The notes beneath the pieces were generated by a model that saw only the letters and a program-made list of their open reading frames with translations, searched no databases and had not been told where the DNA came from. Of a stretch of 64,000 bases of DNA, positions 1 through 16,643 are shown one piece after another. Position 1 is the first letter of the stretch; each line of letters opens with the position of its first letter. The stretch spans positions 310,001 through 374,000 of the forward strand of contig NW_017803910.1 of assembly GCF_001625305.1 (NCBI RefSeq), written 5' to 3'. A program made the translations under genes and the position numbers. Origin of the DNA: Branchiostoma belcheri (lineage: Eukaryota > Chordata > Leptocardii > Amphioxiformes > Branchiostomatidae).

Positions 1-212
1 ATCAGGCTCGTTATATATCTAGCAACGAAGCACTACTTATCTGGTCGAGAGATATGTTAGCGAGGTTACCAGCGAATAGAAATGGCAAAAGAATCTATAA
101 CAGTTGTTAAATCAAAGTACTTCTACATAACAAGTTTCTTGTTAAAGAAATGAACTGTAAGCTTAGATTAGTTGTAAATTAATCGAACTTGTTGCACATG
201 AACTGTACTTAC

Positions 213-3200
213 GGTCAGCGACGTAAGGGGGCGCCAGATACGGTGCCACAATGCAGGCTACTCCGGACAGAATCATGAAACCTGTGTGGCATTTAATTCT
301 GAAAAGGAATAAATTTTTCTAGGTCATTTTTTATGAAGATCATACAGGATGTAGAATATGGATAAGCATCAGAATAGTTTTTTTTATCATAGGCTAATTT
401 CCATAAAACACTGCAAGGCATGATGGGAAGAGATATATCAACACATGCGCACCTCCCTATGATATCCAGGAGCCACCATGACAGGTAGTAGGCGGGGATC
501 TCCACAGCTCCACTGATGAAGAAGTTCAGGTAGATGTTACCGGCAAGGGAGCCGGTGTTCAGGGACAGGCCATAGTACACCATGGAAACTACCATCCTGC
601 AAACAGTGCATCATTGAGTTTGAATGAGCTGGAGTCAGATCAAATACTTATAAACATGCATCATCTCAACACAAGTAGGGCCTGGCATACTGTAAGCGAT
701 ATTCAATGATGTATGCTGGTCAAGGAGGCAATTTATTAAAGTTTTCCTAAGACGTAAGTTTACTCAAGAAAGCTAATCTTACCAAGTCAAGCAACTTACC
801 AGTTGTAGCAACACTTACCAGTTGTAGCAACACTTACCAGTTGTAGCAACAGATGATGTTCATGAGTCGCAGATGAGGGGTGCGGATTAGGTCAATGGCA
901 GTGTATTGCTTGACGTCCTGTTGGGGGAAAAGTTACATTTCCTTAGCCTGGATGTCAGCTTTTTAGTGCTGCTATTTTTTTCCGTGGGACTATTAGTGTA
1001 GACCTTGTAATCTTTGAAATAATTGAAACGTTTAAGGGTATCACATTTCGTGTACCAACAAATGATGTTTGTTTTGATTAAGATCAGCATATTTTTGTAT
1101 GAAGAGTGTACACAAGAGCATGTATGTGTACCTTCTTGTGTGCTTTCTCCTCCAGGACTTCATCAGGTATGGTGACCTTGTTGACCTTTGCCGCCTTGAG
1201 TAGAATCTGTTTGGCCTCCTCATCACGACCACGTGACAGCAGCCATCTTGGAGACTCAATCACAAAACTATTGAAGTTTACAAATACAATAATGATAATT
1301 TGATCTCAAAGCAAGCATAGTATAGAATATTAGATTTATCAAGTTTAATTAATCAACACCTCCTAAACCCGACAATTTGTCCTAAAACCTCACTGGCAAT
1401 ATGATGCAACAGTCTGTCAAAGCTTTCGTTAAAAAATTAGTAAGGAAGATGCTTGCTAGCTTCTGAGGCAAACAGATATTTGTTCCTTATTCTGTTTCCA
1501 AACCCATTTCAATATCTACTGAAATAGTTCTAAATTTAGGTATCACATACTATCTATATTAGCATAAAATGGGAAACCTAAGCGTAGCATAATAATGTTT
1601 AAAAACTCTTGAACATTGCAAAAGTGATCGTGACAACGTACGGCCATGCGAAGAGCAGTATGATGTTAGGAAGAGCCATGGCGAGTTGGAGCTGACGCCA
1701 GTCCCGGATGCCCCACGCCATCAGAGCGTACAGCATGTAGCCGATGGCGAAGGAGATATGTGGCAGTGTTCCCGTCCATGTTCTGTCTTCTCGTCCGGTT
1801 AACTCCGTACCTAACAAGAAATCGGAGATCAGACTTCCAGGAAGTGTTTGGAGGTTTCGTATATGTATTGCAAAAAATGGATTATTACTCAAAAGCATAC
1901 GGTTCTATAACGTACCTTAGTATAACATAATGGTCTAAGTTTCATACCCTGATCATACAGTACACATTACTGGAGACCTCATACCACATTCTAACACGAG
2001 GGTGTGCCGGGTCACAACCCTGTCCATCAACTAAACCCCAATCTCCACCCACCCACTTCCAATCATTGTTGTTGCGGACAAAAACGTATACATGTAACCC
2101 TCTTGCAAATCAGCGCCGCCCAAAACAATACTTCCGTTAGGGAAGTAAAGATACATTGCGATATCTTGGTTCTGTTGTTAAGATGTCGTCGCTAGCCTTG
2201 TTTTAATGAAATGGACTAAGCATTACTTTTTGCAGCACTCACCTATGACGAAAGCCGACAGAAAGACCCCTGACACTGAAGCACCGACAATAAATCGCAT
2301 GATGACGAAAGTGATGTATTCTGGAGAGAAGGCTACCACGACCCCAAACACCAACATCAGCAACAGACTGATGAAAAGTGTCTTCTTTCTTCCGATTCTA
2401 CAATGGAAACATTAAATGTCACAATGAATCTATAATAATAAAAAGTGTTAGTGCCAATATGTTTCTTAATGCATTTTATGAAACATTAAAACATAGTGTA
2501 GTAATTGAACATAAGAAAAGTTCGCTTTTTACATGTACTTGACAAGGTTGAACTAAATTTGATAGAACCTTCCATCTTTCCAAACGTTTAAGCAATCACT
2601 ATCAAGACGCAGAACTCACAGGTCCGAAAGTTGTCCAAACCCGATGGCTCCAACCAGGACCCCTGCCATGTAAATGGACTGTGACAGGCTGTTCAGGGTA
2701 CTTTTCTCGCACACAAGATTGAACTGTAGACAAAACATAAAGAAATAGATCTGTTTGCATATTGTGTGGTCAGTTTTTCACTATAATGACAAGAATAATG
2801 ACGTTTCTAATTCTAAAAGTATTAACTTGATGATGACACGTGATAAATAACAGAGATGTTTTGGTGACTTGCCTCCATGAAGATGCTACTTTTATACTGG
2901 CTAGTATCATACCAGTATCCCCCATCACATCCTTTTGTCGGTCTTGTGTCATTTCTGGTGATGTTGAGGGCGTCATAGGGGCAGCTCAAGTTGCCCAACT
3001 CATATGCCGTCACAGTGTACCTGTAAAAGAAATGGTACAGTAACATTTATCTTTTTTCTGCTTTATTTTTGTTACACGATACGTTAAAGACTACATTAAC
3101 TAAGTATGGAGCATACAATAGTTACCTTGTTGGATTCTTTTTCAAACGACCTCTATTTTCAAAGACCGTTTGACACAATAACGACAATATTTTTATCACT

Positions 3201-4799
3201 TCCTTATCATTTCTGTTTGACAATATCTATGTACATAGGTGTGACAATACGTTTGGGGCTGCATCCGAACACTACAACAGCGGCACCTAGCTGCAATAAT
3301 ATTGCCCTGAGAAAGGTTAAGGTCACCAAAACTTGTAAACAAACCCCTTTGGTTGTGAATATAGAACTTCGAAGACTTCATTCAGGGTACATGTACATAT
3401 AACGACGGTTGTAAACTATATAGAACAGTACGTTACTTATAATTCAATCAAAACAATGTCCCTTTGTTGTTAACGTAGGTCAACAAATTGACCTTTAATC
3501 GTGTTGATCTAAAAGACCTTCAATAGTTATTGACTCAGTGCAGAGAGTGTGTTGCCTACTTAGTTACAAGGACAGGGCGCTGAATAGACGCTTCAATGAT
3601 TAACTCATGTTGCATAACAGACATCACAAAGGCACCACCAGAAGGGGTAACAACACCTTGTGAATGTGTTATGTGTATTTTCTATGTTTTTTCGTGGTAG
3701 ACTAAGACTGTGGCCTTTGAAAGCTGGGTGTGGTCTTACGAATGAACTGTGTATACGAAACTTTTAAAGTTTTTTTAGCTTCTACTGACGAAGTAAATAG
3801 TAATGACACAGAAAGACACTACTGAGTAACATACCCCTTATCTAATCAGGTGTTAGAATAATGGTATTGACTCAGTGAGACTGTAACGGCCAGATCACAT
3901 TCATCGTAGGTCATCGTGTTGCCGTAGAATTTTCAAGCAACCGTCGACAAAGTTCTAGCTTAAAGACAGCCTTTTCCGTGGCAAAGCAGCTAAATCACAC
4001 AGGACACGGACGCCACTATTCCAAGAATCCCCCAGCTTTGCAATCGTACGACGTATTTGTGACCAGGCCCTAACTCAAGTCCTCTTGCGACTTGGTTCAA
4101 CCTAAGACATTGTCAAAGTTAACATCTAAACGTGCGTACAACTATGCATATTTTAAGATATCTTTGTCAAGGTTAAACGGCTTATCAACCTCCAGCCTTC
4201 TTCATCATGACTGGAAACTTCTGAGTTGATAGGTTTTGCCTACACAGCAATATATGATGACAACACGTAACCTTGACTCCACCCACTTCTTGACCAAGTT
4301 CTACCCGCATTGTATTCAATATGGCGACTGCAATCACATGACTCTAGCACTACGCATGTCAAGAACGTAGCTATATAGTACGTCTTTGATGACTGTATAC
4401 ATGTGTATAGTATAAGTAAATTGTATCAGGCTGTATTTCTGTTTCGTAAAAAATAACACTAAAAGGAATATCTTTCTTTTGAAAGCGGCAGTAAAATTTC
4501 TGAATATTATCTTCTTATCATCCCTACCTTGAACATTGGGTGTATCTCCATGTGCCACCTTCCGTAGACCGTTCCCAGGGTATGGAGTAGTTCCACACAC
4601 ACTCGGTCTCGTTCGGAAGCCGTTCGGCCGCTCGTGACTCGGGCACGGCGCAGTGGTAGTCCACCTCGGCGTCAAGAAACGAGCTGCCCAACTGATGGAA
4701 TGGGCAAGTCAAGCATAGCGCCAAAACAACGTAATACGTGATCTTCTGATATTTACCGTACGAACCGATGTATTTCAGCGAAGCGTCGAAATTCACCAT
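213..4799 (-). CDS. SLC22-like: SLC22-type organic ion transporter, gene A (5' part; exons 1-9 of about 12)
   Basis: Predicted plasma-membrane MFS transporter of the SLC22 (organic cation/carnitine/anion) family. Exons, minus strand: 4799-4528, 3020-2873, 2723-2620, 2397-2243, 1810-1642, 1267-1132, 917-838, 596-453, 298-213; 431 residues are visible and the rest lies beyond the left edge. The ATG starts MVNFDASLKYIGSYGKYQK, matching the [19 protein letters not shown] start of its neighbours. TM1 is followed by a large Cys-rich extracellular loop. GQLSDLIGRKK follows TM2, ESPRWL follows TM6 and YYGLSLN marks TM7. It is the most divergent copy: the loop exon is 148 nt against 157, and exons 6 and 7 are 136 and 80 nt against 142 and 86. 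Intron 2 has a GC donor, and the exon 7 donor lies in a threefold 19-bp repeat. Family assignment is firm; substrate is unknown. Confidence 0.88.
794..850 (-). repeat. Three tandem 19-bp copies of a 5' splice site in gene A
   Basis: The 19-bp unit GTTGCTACAACTGGTAAGT (minus strand) occurs three times without mismatch at 850-832, 831-813 and 812-794. Each copy carries the last exon 7 bases and a full GTAAGT donor. A fourth, weaker GGTAAG follows a few bases downstream. Joining the first donor (exon end 838) to exon 8 keeps the frame and gives the family-typical sequence; the second and third shift it because 19 is not a multiple of three. Confidence 0.95.
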
Positions 4800-5374
4800 C
4801 TTAGCGGGCAGGGACGCGGTTTAGTGATGATTATGTTTCGCTGAGAACCCTGCTTCCTTTGTCTGCTGCGTTATCTCCAGAAAGATTTACTTTGCGATAC
4901 TGGACGGGGGCCGGTACCGGTGACTGTTGTTTTCAAACATTAACGAACTCAGCATACAGTCTGCCAAGCTATGGTAGAAAGTCCAACTTTCTACCACGAC
5001 CTACAATAGGGGACACAGGTCGTATTTGACAGCACGTTCAAGCTGACCTAAGTTGACCTAACTCAAATCTACCATAGACGTCATTAGAACACTTTGCAAG
5101 GTTTGGAAATAAGAGATCGCTCATACTGTTGACCAAACACCCTTAATCAACACAAATATTTAAAAATCATTCTTCAGATCTCTTTCTACTACCAGAAATC
5201 TTAAATCACATGAGACACCCATGTGTTTTTTTGCTTGAGCTTTTGTTTATTCATGATTAAGTTTGAAGTTTACACTGTAGATTCATCACACATTACAGAC
5301 ATAAAAGTTGATAATTTTGTTTTCAAATTCCTGTTGGAGTCAAACGCTGAGAATACTGAACTAGAGAAAGCTGG
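4800..5374. other. Intergenic space between genes A and B
   Basis: About 575 bases between the start of A and the end of B. The only structure seen is a short hairpin, TGGTAGAAAGT at 4972-4982 and its reverse complement at 4986-4996, with a three-base loop. No coding sequence recognised. Confidence 0.6.
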
Positions 5375-8300
5375 TCACACTGAGGTAATATGTTGAGTCT
5401 CCAATGGACCATGGAACTCCGGAAGTCCTCCTTTCGCCACACTTCCGGTTTCTGATGCATCATGGGAGAATGATGGGTTTACCCTGCCTTCGTCTGTGGG
5501 GTCTTTGGTGCTTTCCTTCAAACGCTGTGTCTTACCGCTGAAAAAAAATGTACACTTGACAATGCTACAAAAAGCTCTAACACTCTCATTAGTGACTCTT
5601 AAAAGAGACTCATGCTACGTACGCACCATGATAATAAAAATCACACTCCATGTCCATGGTTCGCAGTTGAAGTTAGAACATAGAGGTACAAGATACTAGT
5701 TACTTGCTGTAATGAACTAAAGGCTGTTGCCCATTTGAAATCCTAAAATCTAACCAGCCGAAAAACCTGGTTCATAAAGTCACCAGGTTAGCTGAATCAT
5801 TGAAAACACTTAGATAGATAATACTTTGAATTTTATTTGACCACTGCCATAATTGATACAATTATTGCTCTGCAGAGGGATCAATGGGCACACAGAGTTA
5901 AATATCGGTATTTTGAAATTATGCATTAAAAATCCATCCATTTAGGCATATCTACTTCAAGGATGACATGGCCGAACGTACCGNNNNNNNNNNNNNNNNN
6001 NNNAGACTTTTTCGCCATGTTGGGTGTCCGCACAAGGTCAATCACAGTGTATGTCCTCTCGTCTTTTGACTAAAAACAAGAATTGCAAAGAGAAAATAGT
6101 TTGTAACGACCAAAAGATCTTATTATCAGAATCAGCAATACTCCACAATGACCCGGCACTATGTCAAGTTTGGATCTGTAACGTTAGATGTTATATTAAT
6201 TATAATACACTGTTGTTAAGTCACATTAAATGAACACTTTTTAAAGATTTTTTGTTAGTGAGAGTATTTCGAACAAAGGAGTATTGGATGACCTACATCC
6301 AGCATCCTCCTTGTTCTTCTATCGTTTCTGTGTTTTTCATCTAATCATTAGTACAGATGAAAAAGGTAGGTACATGTACTACCGCACACATTTTTACATC
6401 TTTACCTTTTCCATATCTGATTTATTGTGTTTGAAAACCTCATCTGGCAGTGTGACCCCATTGACCTTGGCTGCCTTTCGTATTATGGCGACCACTTCCT
6501 CGTCACGACCTTTGGACAGCAGCCATCTTGGAGACTCAATAACCAACCTGTAAATAAATAAACAGAGTGGATCAATATATGACTTAAAACAGCGATATGA
6601 TTTAAGTTTGCTGTTACATTATAATGGCAAAGCCTTGGCGGAAGTTCATAATGATCATAAGGTGTCACAAAATAAACTAATATCGCTCACGGATAAGCGA
6701 AGAGGAAGACTGCGTTTGGCACACTGATGACAAGTTGGAAAGTCCTCCAGTCCCTGATGAAGTACGCTATGAGTGTCAGGAACAAGTAACCAATAGCGAA
6801 GACGATCTCAATGATAGTTCCAGCCCATGTTCTCATGCTGGGAGCCACTAGTTCTGTTCCTAGAATATTTAACAAATATTGCCATTGTCATTTATATCAC
6901 ATCTTGATCATGCATAGATTCCTAATTTGGTCAATCAATTGTGAAAAAAAGTTGTACTTAGAATGAGCCCCAACAATTTCTGACCGGTAATAACAAGCAA
7001 ATTAACACACGCCAAGTACAAGGGTTCCACTGAGAATCATAAAAAATTCATGAAATTTATTGAATATTGATAATGTACCTATCACAAAACATGGCAGGAA
7101 CACAGCAGAAGTAGAGGCGCCGACAAAAGCTCGGAAGACGACGAACAGCGTATAGTTGGGAGAGAACGCAACAGCTACTCCGAAAACGAGCTGGATCAAG
7201 ATGCCCAGGAATAAGATTTTCTTTCTCCCCATGCTGAAAAAAAGTGCGGGGATCGAATTAGAAATAAAACTGATAGTTGTACATTTGATAAAGAGAACAT
7301 CTGCTTTAAAATTATTTTGGTGTACTTTGCAATTAGCAATGGAAACAAAATTGTGTTGTAGTTGAAACCATACACTTGGGATTGGTACGGCCATGGACCT
7401 TATTTAGTAAAGCCTCTGAGTCATAACTGGTATGCTCTTATGCCGGTACTATATTTAGAGTACAGGAATCATGCTGCCAATACGATATCCAATGCAACAT
7501 AATGTCTATGGTAAAGCGAAATATGCAAAATTATAGATTATAAATCGTACATATCTGAGAGTTGTCCGAAGACAACAGCTCCAAGTAGCACCCCCACCAT
7601 GTACATGGACTGGGCGAACTGGTTCAACTCACTGCTGCCACACACCAGGTCAAACTAAACAATAAGAATTGACAAAAGGATACCCATATAAGACGATAGT
7701 AAAGCACTACCATTGTAGATAGTCACATGGTTACGGAAGATAAGCAGCAATTGACCCATACAAATCTCTATTTATGACTGATCATCAGCAAAAAGTCAAC
7801 ACCGTTAAGACATTCCTAACGTCATCAGTGATAAGGAGTTCGAACATGTTTCTTCAACTCTCATCACGTGTCGTTTTCAAGCCATTGTAATGACCATCTC
7901 ATGCAGATACCCCTGTTAGTTTGTCGTACCTCAGTGAAAATGCTGCTGTGATACTGGCTCGTGTCGTACCAGTAACCATGGTTACATGATGACGTGTTTG
8001 CGCCATTAAAGTAGCCGAGAGCTGTTTCGTTGATGGCATCAAAGGGACATTCTGCTGTCTCCAGGCTGGCGTTACTGACGCTGTACCTAAAAGAACAAAA
8101 GAGCACACAATTTTTCAGGGTGCATAACTCCTAAACATTCACCGTCTTTATTCCAAGGGGAAGCCAAAGCAGGTTTATACACCCGGCTCAGTGGTCAGCT
8201 AGCTAACCAAGAGAAATAACGAAGAACTTTGTCTTTATTGTGATGGCTTGTACCGTCAAAGATCAATGCAACTATCCAGGTTGTGTGCTTTGTGTATGTA

Positions 8301-8648
8301 CACGCATTTGGTAAACAATGCAACTAAATACTATGATCCACAACTTGTGACTAAGTATATTGCTAAGAATACGTACCTCTGACAGCCAGATAGTTTCCAT
8401 TTTTTGGTCTCTTTCTCTTGTTCCCATGGTATGGAATAGTTCAGCGCACAGCTGTAGTTCTCTGTCCCCGGCCCGGCATGACGTATCTCAGGGACGTTAC
8501 AATGGAACGCCACCTTGGCGTCCAAAAACGTCATAGCAAGCATGTGCCAAGCTACTGGCAGCGTCAGAACGCATGTTAAACTGTAGATGAGTTTTTGGTA
8601 CTTCCCAAAAGCCCCGAGATACTCAAGAGCGCCGTCAAAGTCGACCAT
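5375..8648 (-). CDS. SLC22-like: SLC22-type organic ion transporter, gene B (interrupted by assembly gap)
   Basis: Paralogue of genes C to E. Exons: 8648-8377, 8086-7930, 7654-7551, 7233-7079, 6859-6691, 6547-6406, then 6069-6004, which is cut in exon 7 by the N run. The last exon resumes at 5537-5375. Exons for TM7 to TM12 (exons 8-11) are absent and probably lie in the gap. Exons 1 to 6 total 999 nt in frame. Motifs seen are the [19 protein letters not shown] start, sequons in the first extracellular loop, GQLSDIMGRKK after TM2 and [14 protein letters not shown] after TM6. The terminal exon reads in frame with a tail containing [10 protein letters not shown], like VNQAYSHDS in gene D, then TGA. 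No stop is seen in surviving exons, so this looks like a real gene with a collapsed middle rather than a pseudogene. Substrate unknown. Confidence 0.85.
5984..6003. other. Assembly gap (20 N)
   Basis: Run of 20 N inside gene B. On its right is exon 7 of B, cut mid-exon; on its left is non-coding sequence with no counterpart I could see in the paralogues. The gap must hide the rest of exon 7 and exons 8-11, so its true size is probably kilobases rather than 20 bases. Confidence 0.98.
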
Positions 8649-8778
8649 TTTGGAGCTACATGTACGTAGGAAAGTCGTTGAAAAGGGGCTGTGTAAAGTG
8701 GTCAGGCACGCTGACCTTTGGAGCGTAAACTTTGCACTGATTTGGTAATACCCTGATGATAAACGATGTGTACCGTAT

Positions 8779-8847
8779 CCAACAACGCCATAGCAAGCAT
8801 GTGCCAAGCTACCGGCAACATCAGAACACGTGTAGATGAGTTTTTGC
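8779..8847 (-). pseudogene. Relic copy of part of SLC22 exon 1, upstream of gene B
   Basis: This stretch repeats the part of exon 1 of gene B around 8518-8600 (end of TM1 and the FLDAKVAF region) with several substitutions and about ten bases missing. It shares the GTGCCAAGCT variant found only in B among the five paralogues, so it derives from B or a B-like copy. It lies about 130 bases upstream of B's ATG and 33 bases before the retrotransposon insertion point. It has no start codon or splice site of its own. Confidence 0.8.
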
Positions 8848-8865
8848 TAATATAGATAACTAAAT

Positions 8866-10152
8866 GTGTGTATACTGGTTGAAACTCTAGTAAATAAACA
8901 CCTAATGCAACAAATCACTCCGATATTGTCCCAGCACCAGAGCGGATTCAGGACCAAGGACAACACCACGCTTCAACTGGCCCGCCTGGTAGATGAATGG
9001 ACCAGGGCAATGGACAGAGGGGAAGTCGTGGGGTGTGTTTTCCTCGACCTGAGGAAAGCATTTGACAAGGTCTGGCACAAAGGTCTCCTTGCCAAACTAT
9101 GTGCCCACGGAATACGCGGACCTATCCTCCAATGGTTCCACAGTTATCTGTCCGAAAGGCGACAACGTGTGGTCATACAGGGCGGAACATCTGAATGGAA
9201 ATCGCCCCTTGCCGGCGTCCCCCAAGGGTCCGTTCTTGGGCCCACCCTGTTCATCCTGTATATCAACGACATAACATCCTGTTGTACTCAGTGTTCTCCA
9301 AACTTGTTCGCTGATGATACTTCACTGTCCACCAGTAACAGATCGATCCAACGTGTAGTCACCTCACTTAACAGAGACCTGTGCTCTGTATCAAACTGGC
9401 TCACACAGTGGAAACTCGAAGCAAACAGGGATAAGTGCAAGGTGATGTACATCACAACTCGCAACATCCCAAGGCCCCTTGTACCAGTCACTCTGGGTGG
9501 AACTACCCTGGAAGTTGTTGCTAGTTACAAACATCTAGGTGTCACCTTAACGAACACACTCTCCTGGTCCAAGCACATCGATACAATTTCCACCAAGTCA
9601 AGACGATCTGCTGGCCTACTATGTGCACTAAGAAAGAAGGTGCCAAGTGACATCCTACTCAGGCTATATAAGACCATTACACGACCTGGCCTTGAGTATG
9701 CCAACATCGTCTGGGCGGGACTCACCAAGAGCGACGAACGGAAACTGGAGTCTGTACAATACCAAACTGTCAGACTGATCAGTGGACAACATGGACTTCC
9801 TTATCCCTCCTACCAAACCTTGTACACCCAACTGTCCCTTCCATCACTTCAGTTCAGACGGAGATTCCACACAGTCACCACCCTGTACAAGCTCCTTAAC
9901 GGCCACTGTCCGCCACACCTCCAAACCCTGTTACCCAGAACCCGTGCATCTGCTACTGAGTCCCGCTATCCCCTCAGGAACAGCAACCACCTGACTGTTG
10001 AACTTGCCAAAACCACCAGAGGCCAGAGAACATTCTTTCACCGAGCAACGTCACTTTGGAACACTCTCTCCACTGACGCTCGCACTGCCACCACTATTGC
10101 CTCCTTTAAAAGGAAGCTATGGGACTCTCTAGGCGACCCCTATAAGCCTTAG
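8866..10152 (+). CDS. Reverse transcriptase ORF of the truncated retrotransposon (C-terminal part)
   Basis: Uninterrupted frame of 428 codons, open from a GTG in the flanking DNA; the first in-frame ATG is at 8905. In order: QSGFRTKDNTTLQLARL (fingers), LDLRKAFDKVWHKGLL (motif A, catalytic Asp), AGVPQGSVLGPTLF (motif B), FADDTSL (motif C, the two catalytic Asp), then thumb and a C-terminal region with YPLRNSNHL and SFKRKLWDSL. All RT motifs from A to E are intact, so the insertion is probably young. Without its N-terminal endonuclease and 5' promoter the copy should be unable to move by itself. It lies between SLC22 genes B and C on the opposite strand. Confidence 0.93.
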   Translation: MCILVETLVNKHLMQQITPILSQHQSGFRTKDNTTLQLARLVDEWTRAMDRGEVVGCVFLDLRKAFDKVWHKGLLAKLCAHGIRGPILQWFHSYLSERRQRVVIQGGTSEWKSPLAGVPQGSVLGPTLFILYINDITSCCTQCSPNLFADDTSLSTSNRSIQRVVTSLNRDLCSVSNWLTQWKLEANRDKCKVMYITTRNIPRPLVPVTLGGTTLEVVASYKHLGVTLTNTLSWSKHIDTISTKSRRSAGLLCALRKKVPSDILLRLYKTITRPGLEYANIVWAGLTKSDERKLESVQYQTVRLISGQHGLPYPSYQTLYTQLSLPSLQFRRRFHTVTTLYKLLNGHCPPHLQTLLPRTRASATESRYPLRNSNHLTVELAKTTRGQRTFFHRATSLWNTLSTDARTATTIASFKRKLWDSLGDPYKP

Positions 10153-10331
10153 GTGTATGACCCTGACCTCTCCACGTTAATGTAAATAATTGTATTGTTG
10201 TATCGTGCGTGTAAATGTTTGTCCTGTCAACAGGGCAAGCCCTTAATAATAGCCTCCTGGCTAGTTGGGCTGCCCTGGCTGTACAAACTGTCTTTTTAAA
10301 CAGCCGAACGAATAAACAAATAAACAAACAA
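8881..10331 (+). mobile_element. 5'-truncated non-LTR retrotransposon with 9-bp target site duplication
   Basis: Flanked by the direct repeat ATACTGGTT at 8872-8880 and 10332-10340. The left end lies inside the reverse transcriptase domain. The right end is an A-rich AAATAAACAAA-type tail, as expected for target-primed reverse transcription with incomplete copying. The upstream endonuclease part is missing. Clade not certain; the C-terminal region resembles Jockey/CR1-group elements. Confidence 0.92.
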
Positions 10332-10340
10332 ATACTGGTT

Positions 10341-10940
10341 TTCAAATGATAGAACTTATATCATAGTACTTAAAGTATATTGGGTATAGGGGCGTTTGTA
10401 AAAGCCCTATTGTATTGGGAAGTGTTGTTACTTGCCGTTCATGTAAATGAGAGGTTTAGCGATCAATGCTTCAGACATGTGACTCAGTGAAACTACATGG
10501 AATTAATTAATGCTGCCATTTAACATGATTGATATCCTTTTTTCATCATTAGGGCGATCCTTTATGCAATATGGATGCTTTATAACCATCCGTTTTTAAA
10601 GTTTACTGCAGGCTTTTGATGATTATGTTTTGAAATTCGAGTAGCCTTTGCGATGAGGAACTTTAACATTGAAGTAACCAAAGCAACATGAAACATTTGC
10701 AAATTGACATCAAAGCAAACGAGAAACGGACCACCGCAAAAAGAAACAATAAAATCCTTCTATAAGTAACCATGATGAAATAGCTAATAATGATAATGAT
10801 ACTTCATTTCATTTATAAAGGTTTACAGGTCTAAACGCAAGTCTTTCTTAACCGAGAATAATGTTCCCTGGACTTTTAAAGGCCAGTTTATAGAGAAAAA
10901 GGTTAATGAATAATGTTGTCTCTGAACGACGAACTCCTGT
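10341..10940. other. Spacer between retrotransposon and 3' end of gene C
   Basis: About 600 bases. The part nearest 10940 resembles the DNA just downstream of the stop codons of genes D and E and is probably the 3' UTR of gene C. I see no other gene or structured element. Confidence 0.5.
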
Positions 10941-15758
<4,818 letters not shown>

Positions 15759-16643
15759 TTTGGAAGACTTGTAGAAAAGTGGCTGTAGAGAAGCCGTGTA
15801 CAGTTCCAGACACGCTTATCTTTAGAGCATGAACATTTTGTACTTTGAAATGATCGCATGATAATCAGCTGACGACGAAACCGATTTCATAAGCACAGTT
15901 TTCTATAGATGATTAACCATTAATCACTTGTATTGTGCTTGCAGTACTAGGTAAGGGCTTCTGTAAAAGCCTCTGCCAATTGCGTCACGTGACACAATGA
16001 AGCTTCTGAATTAAGGAAGAATCAATGTTTACATAAGAAAGTGACATGACACTTTATAGTGTAAGTATACTGCATTATGTCTAAAAGAATAAATCTAATC
16101 ATGGACATCGACATTTTACATTTAACTCCTTGTCGCTAATACTTTTGACTAAGGATAAAACTTGTACTGGTCATCTATTTTAAGCAAGCATTTCTCTTGC
16201 AAATATCCCAACTTTAAATAGATGTTGAATTTACCACAGGTATGTACTCGCTCGATGTGGTGTAAATATATGATTATCAATAAACTTTTAAATATAATAG
16301 TCGACTCTCAGGGGTTTGCATACATTTGATTTTTCAACATTTGAAATATACATTTGCGGCTACATCAGTAATTCATTTACAGTGTCAGTACATGATAAGG
16401 AGGGTAACAAAAGCTGATAATTCCATGACTTTTTACAGAAAACAGATTTAGCGAAAGTTACATTTTATTGACAAACGCGCTTTAACACGAGGGTTATGTT
16501 ACGTTATTTTAATCATAAAAGTTACAACGTTCAAACCTAAGTGCTGCAAGGGTAACAACAAATCTTACGAGGCCTAATGTTCTGTTAAATGGCCAGTACA
16601 TGGAGAAAGAGAACAACGTTGTCTCTGACTGACGACCCTCTGT
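15759..16643. other. Intergenic space between genes C and D
   Basis: No coding sequence seen. Blocks at about 15955-16027, 16273-16356 and 16380-16440 are clearly similar, with small indels, to 21606-21680, 21911-21993 and 22066-22125 between D and E. The duplicated unit therefore included the spacer and 3' flank as well as the gene. Confidence 0.75.

Noticed and set aside
5461-5505. Acceptor CCCACAG at about 5504 as the start of gene B's last exon
   Set aside because: In the required phase it hits a stop after about eleven codons. The acceptor ending at 5538 keeps the frame and gives the [10 protein letters not shown] tail that matches paralogues.
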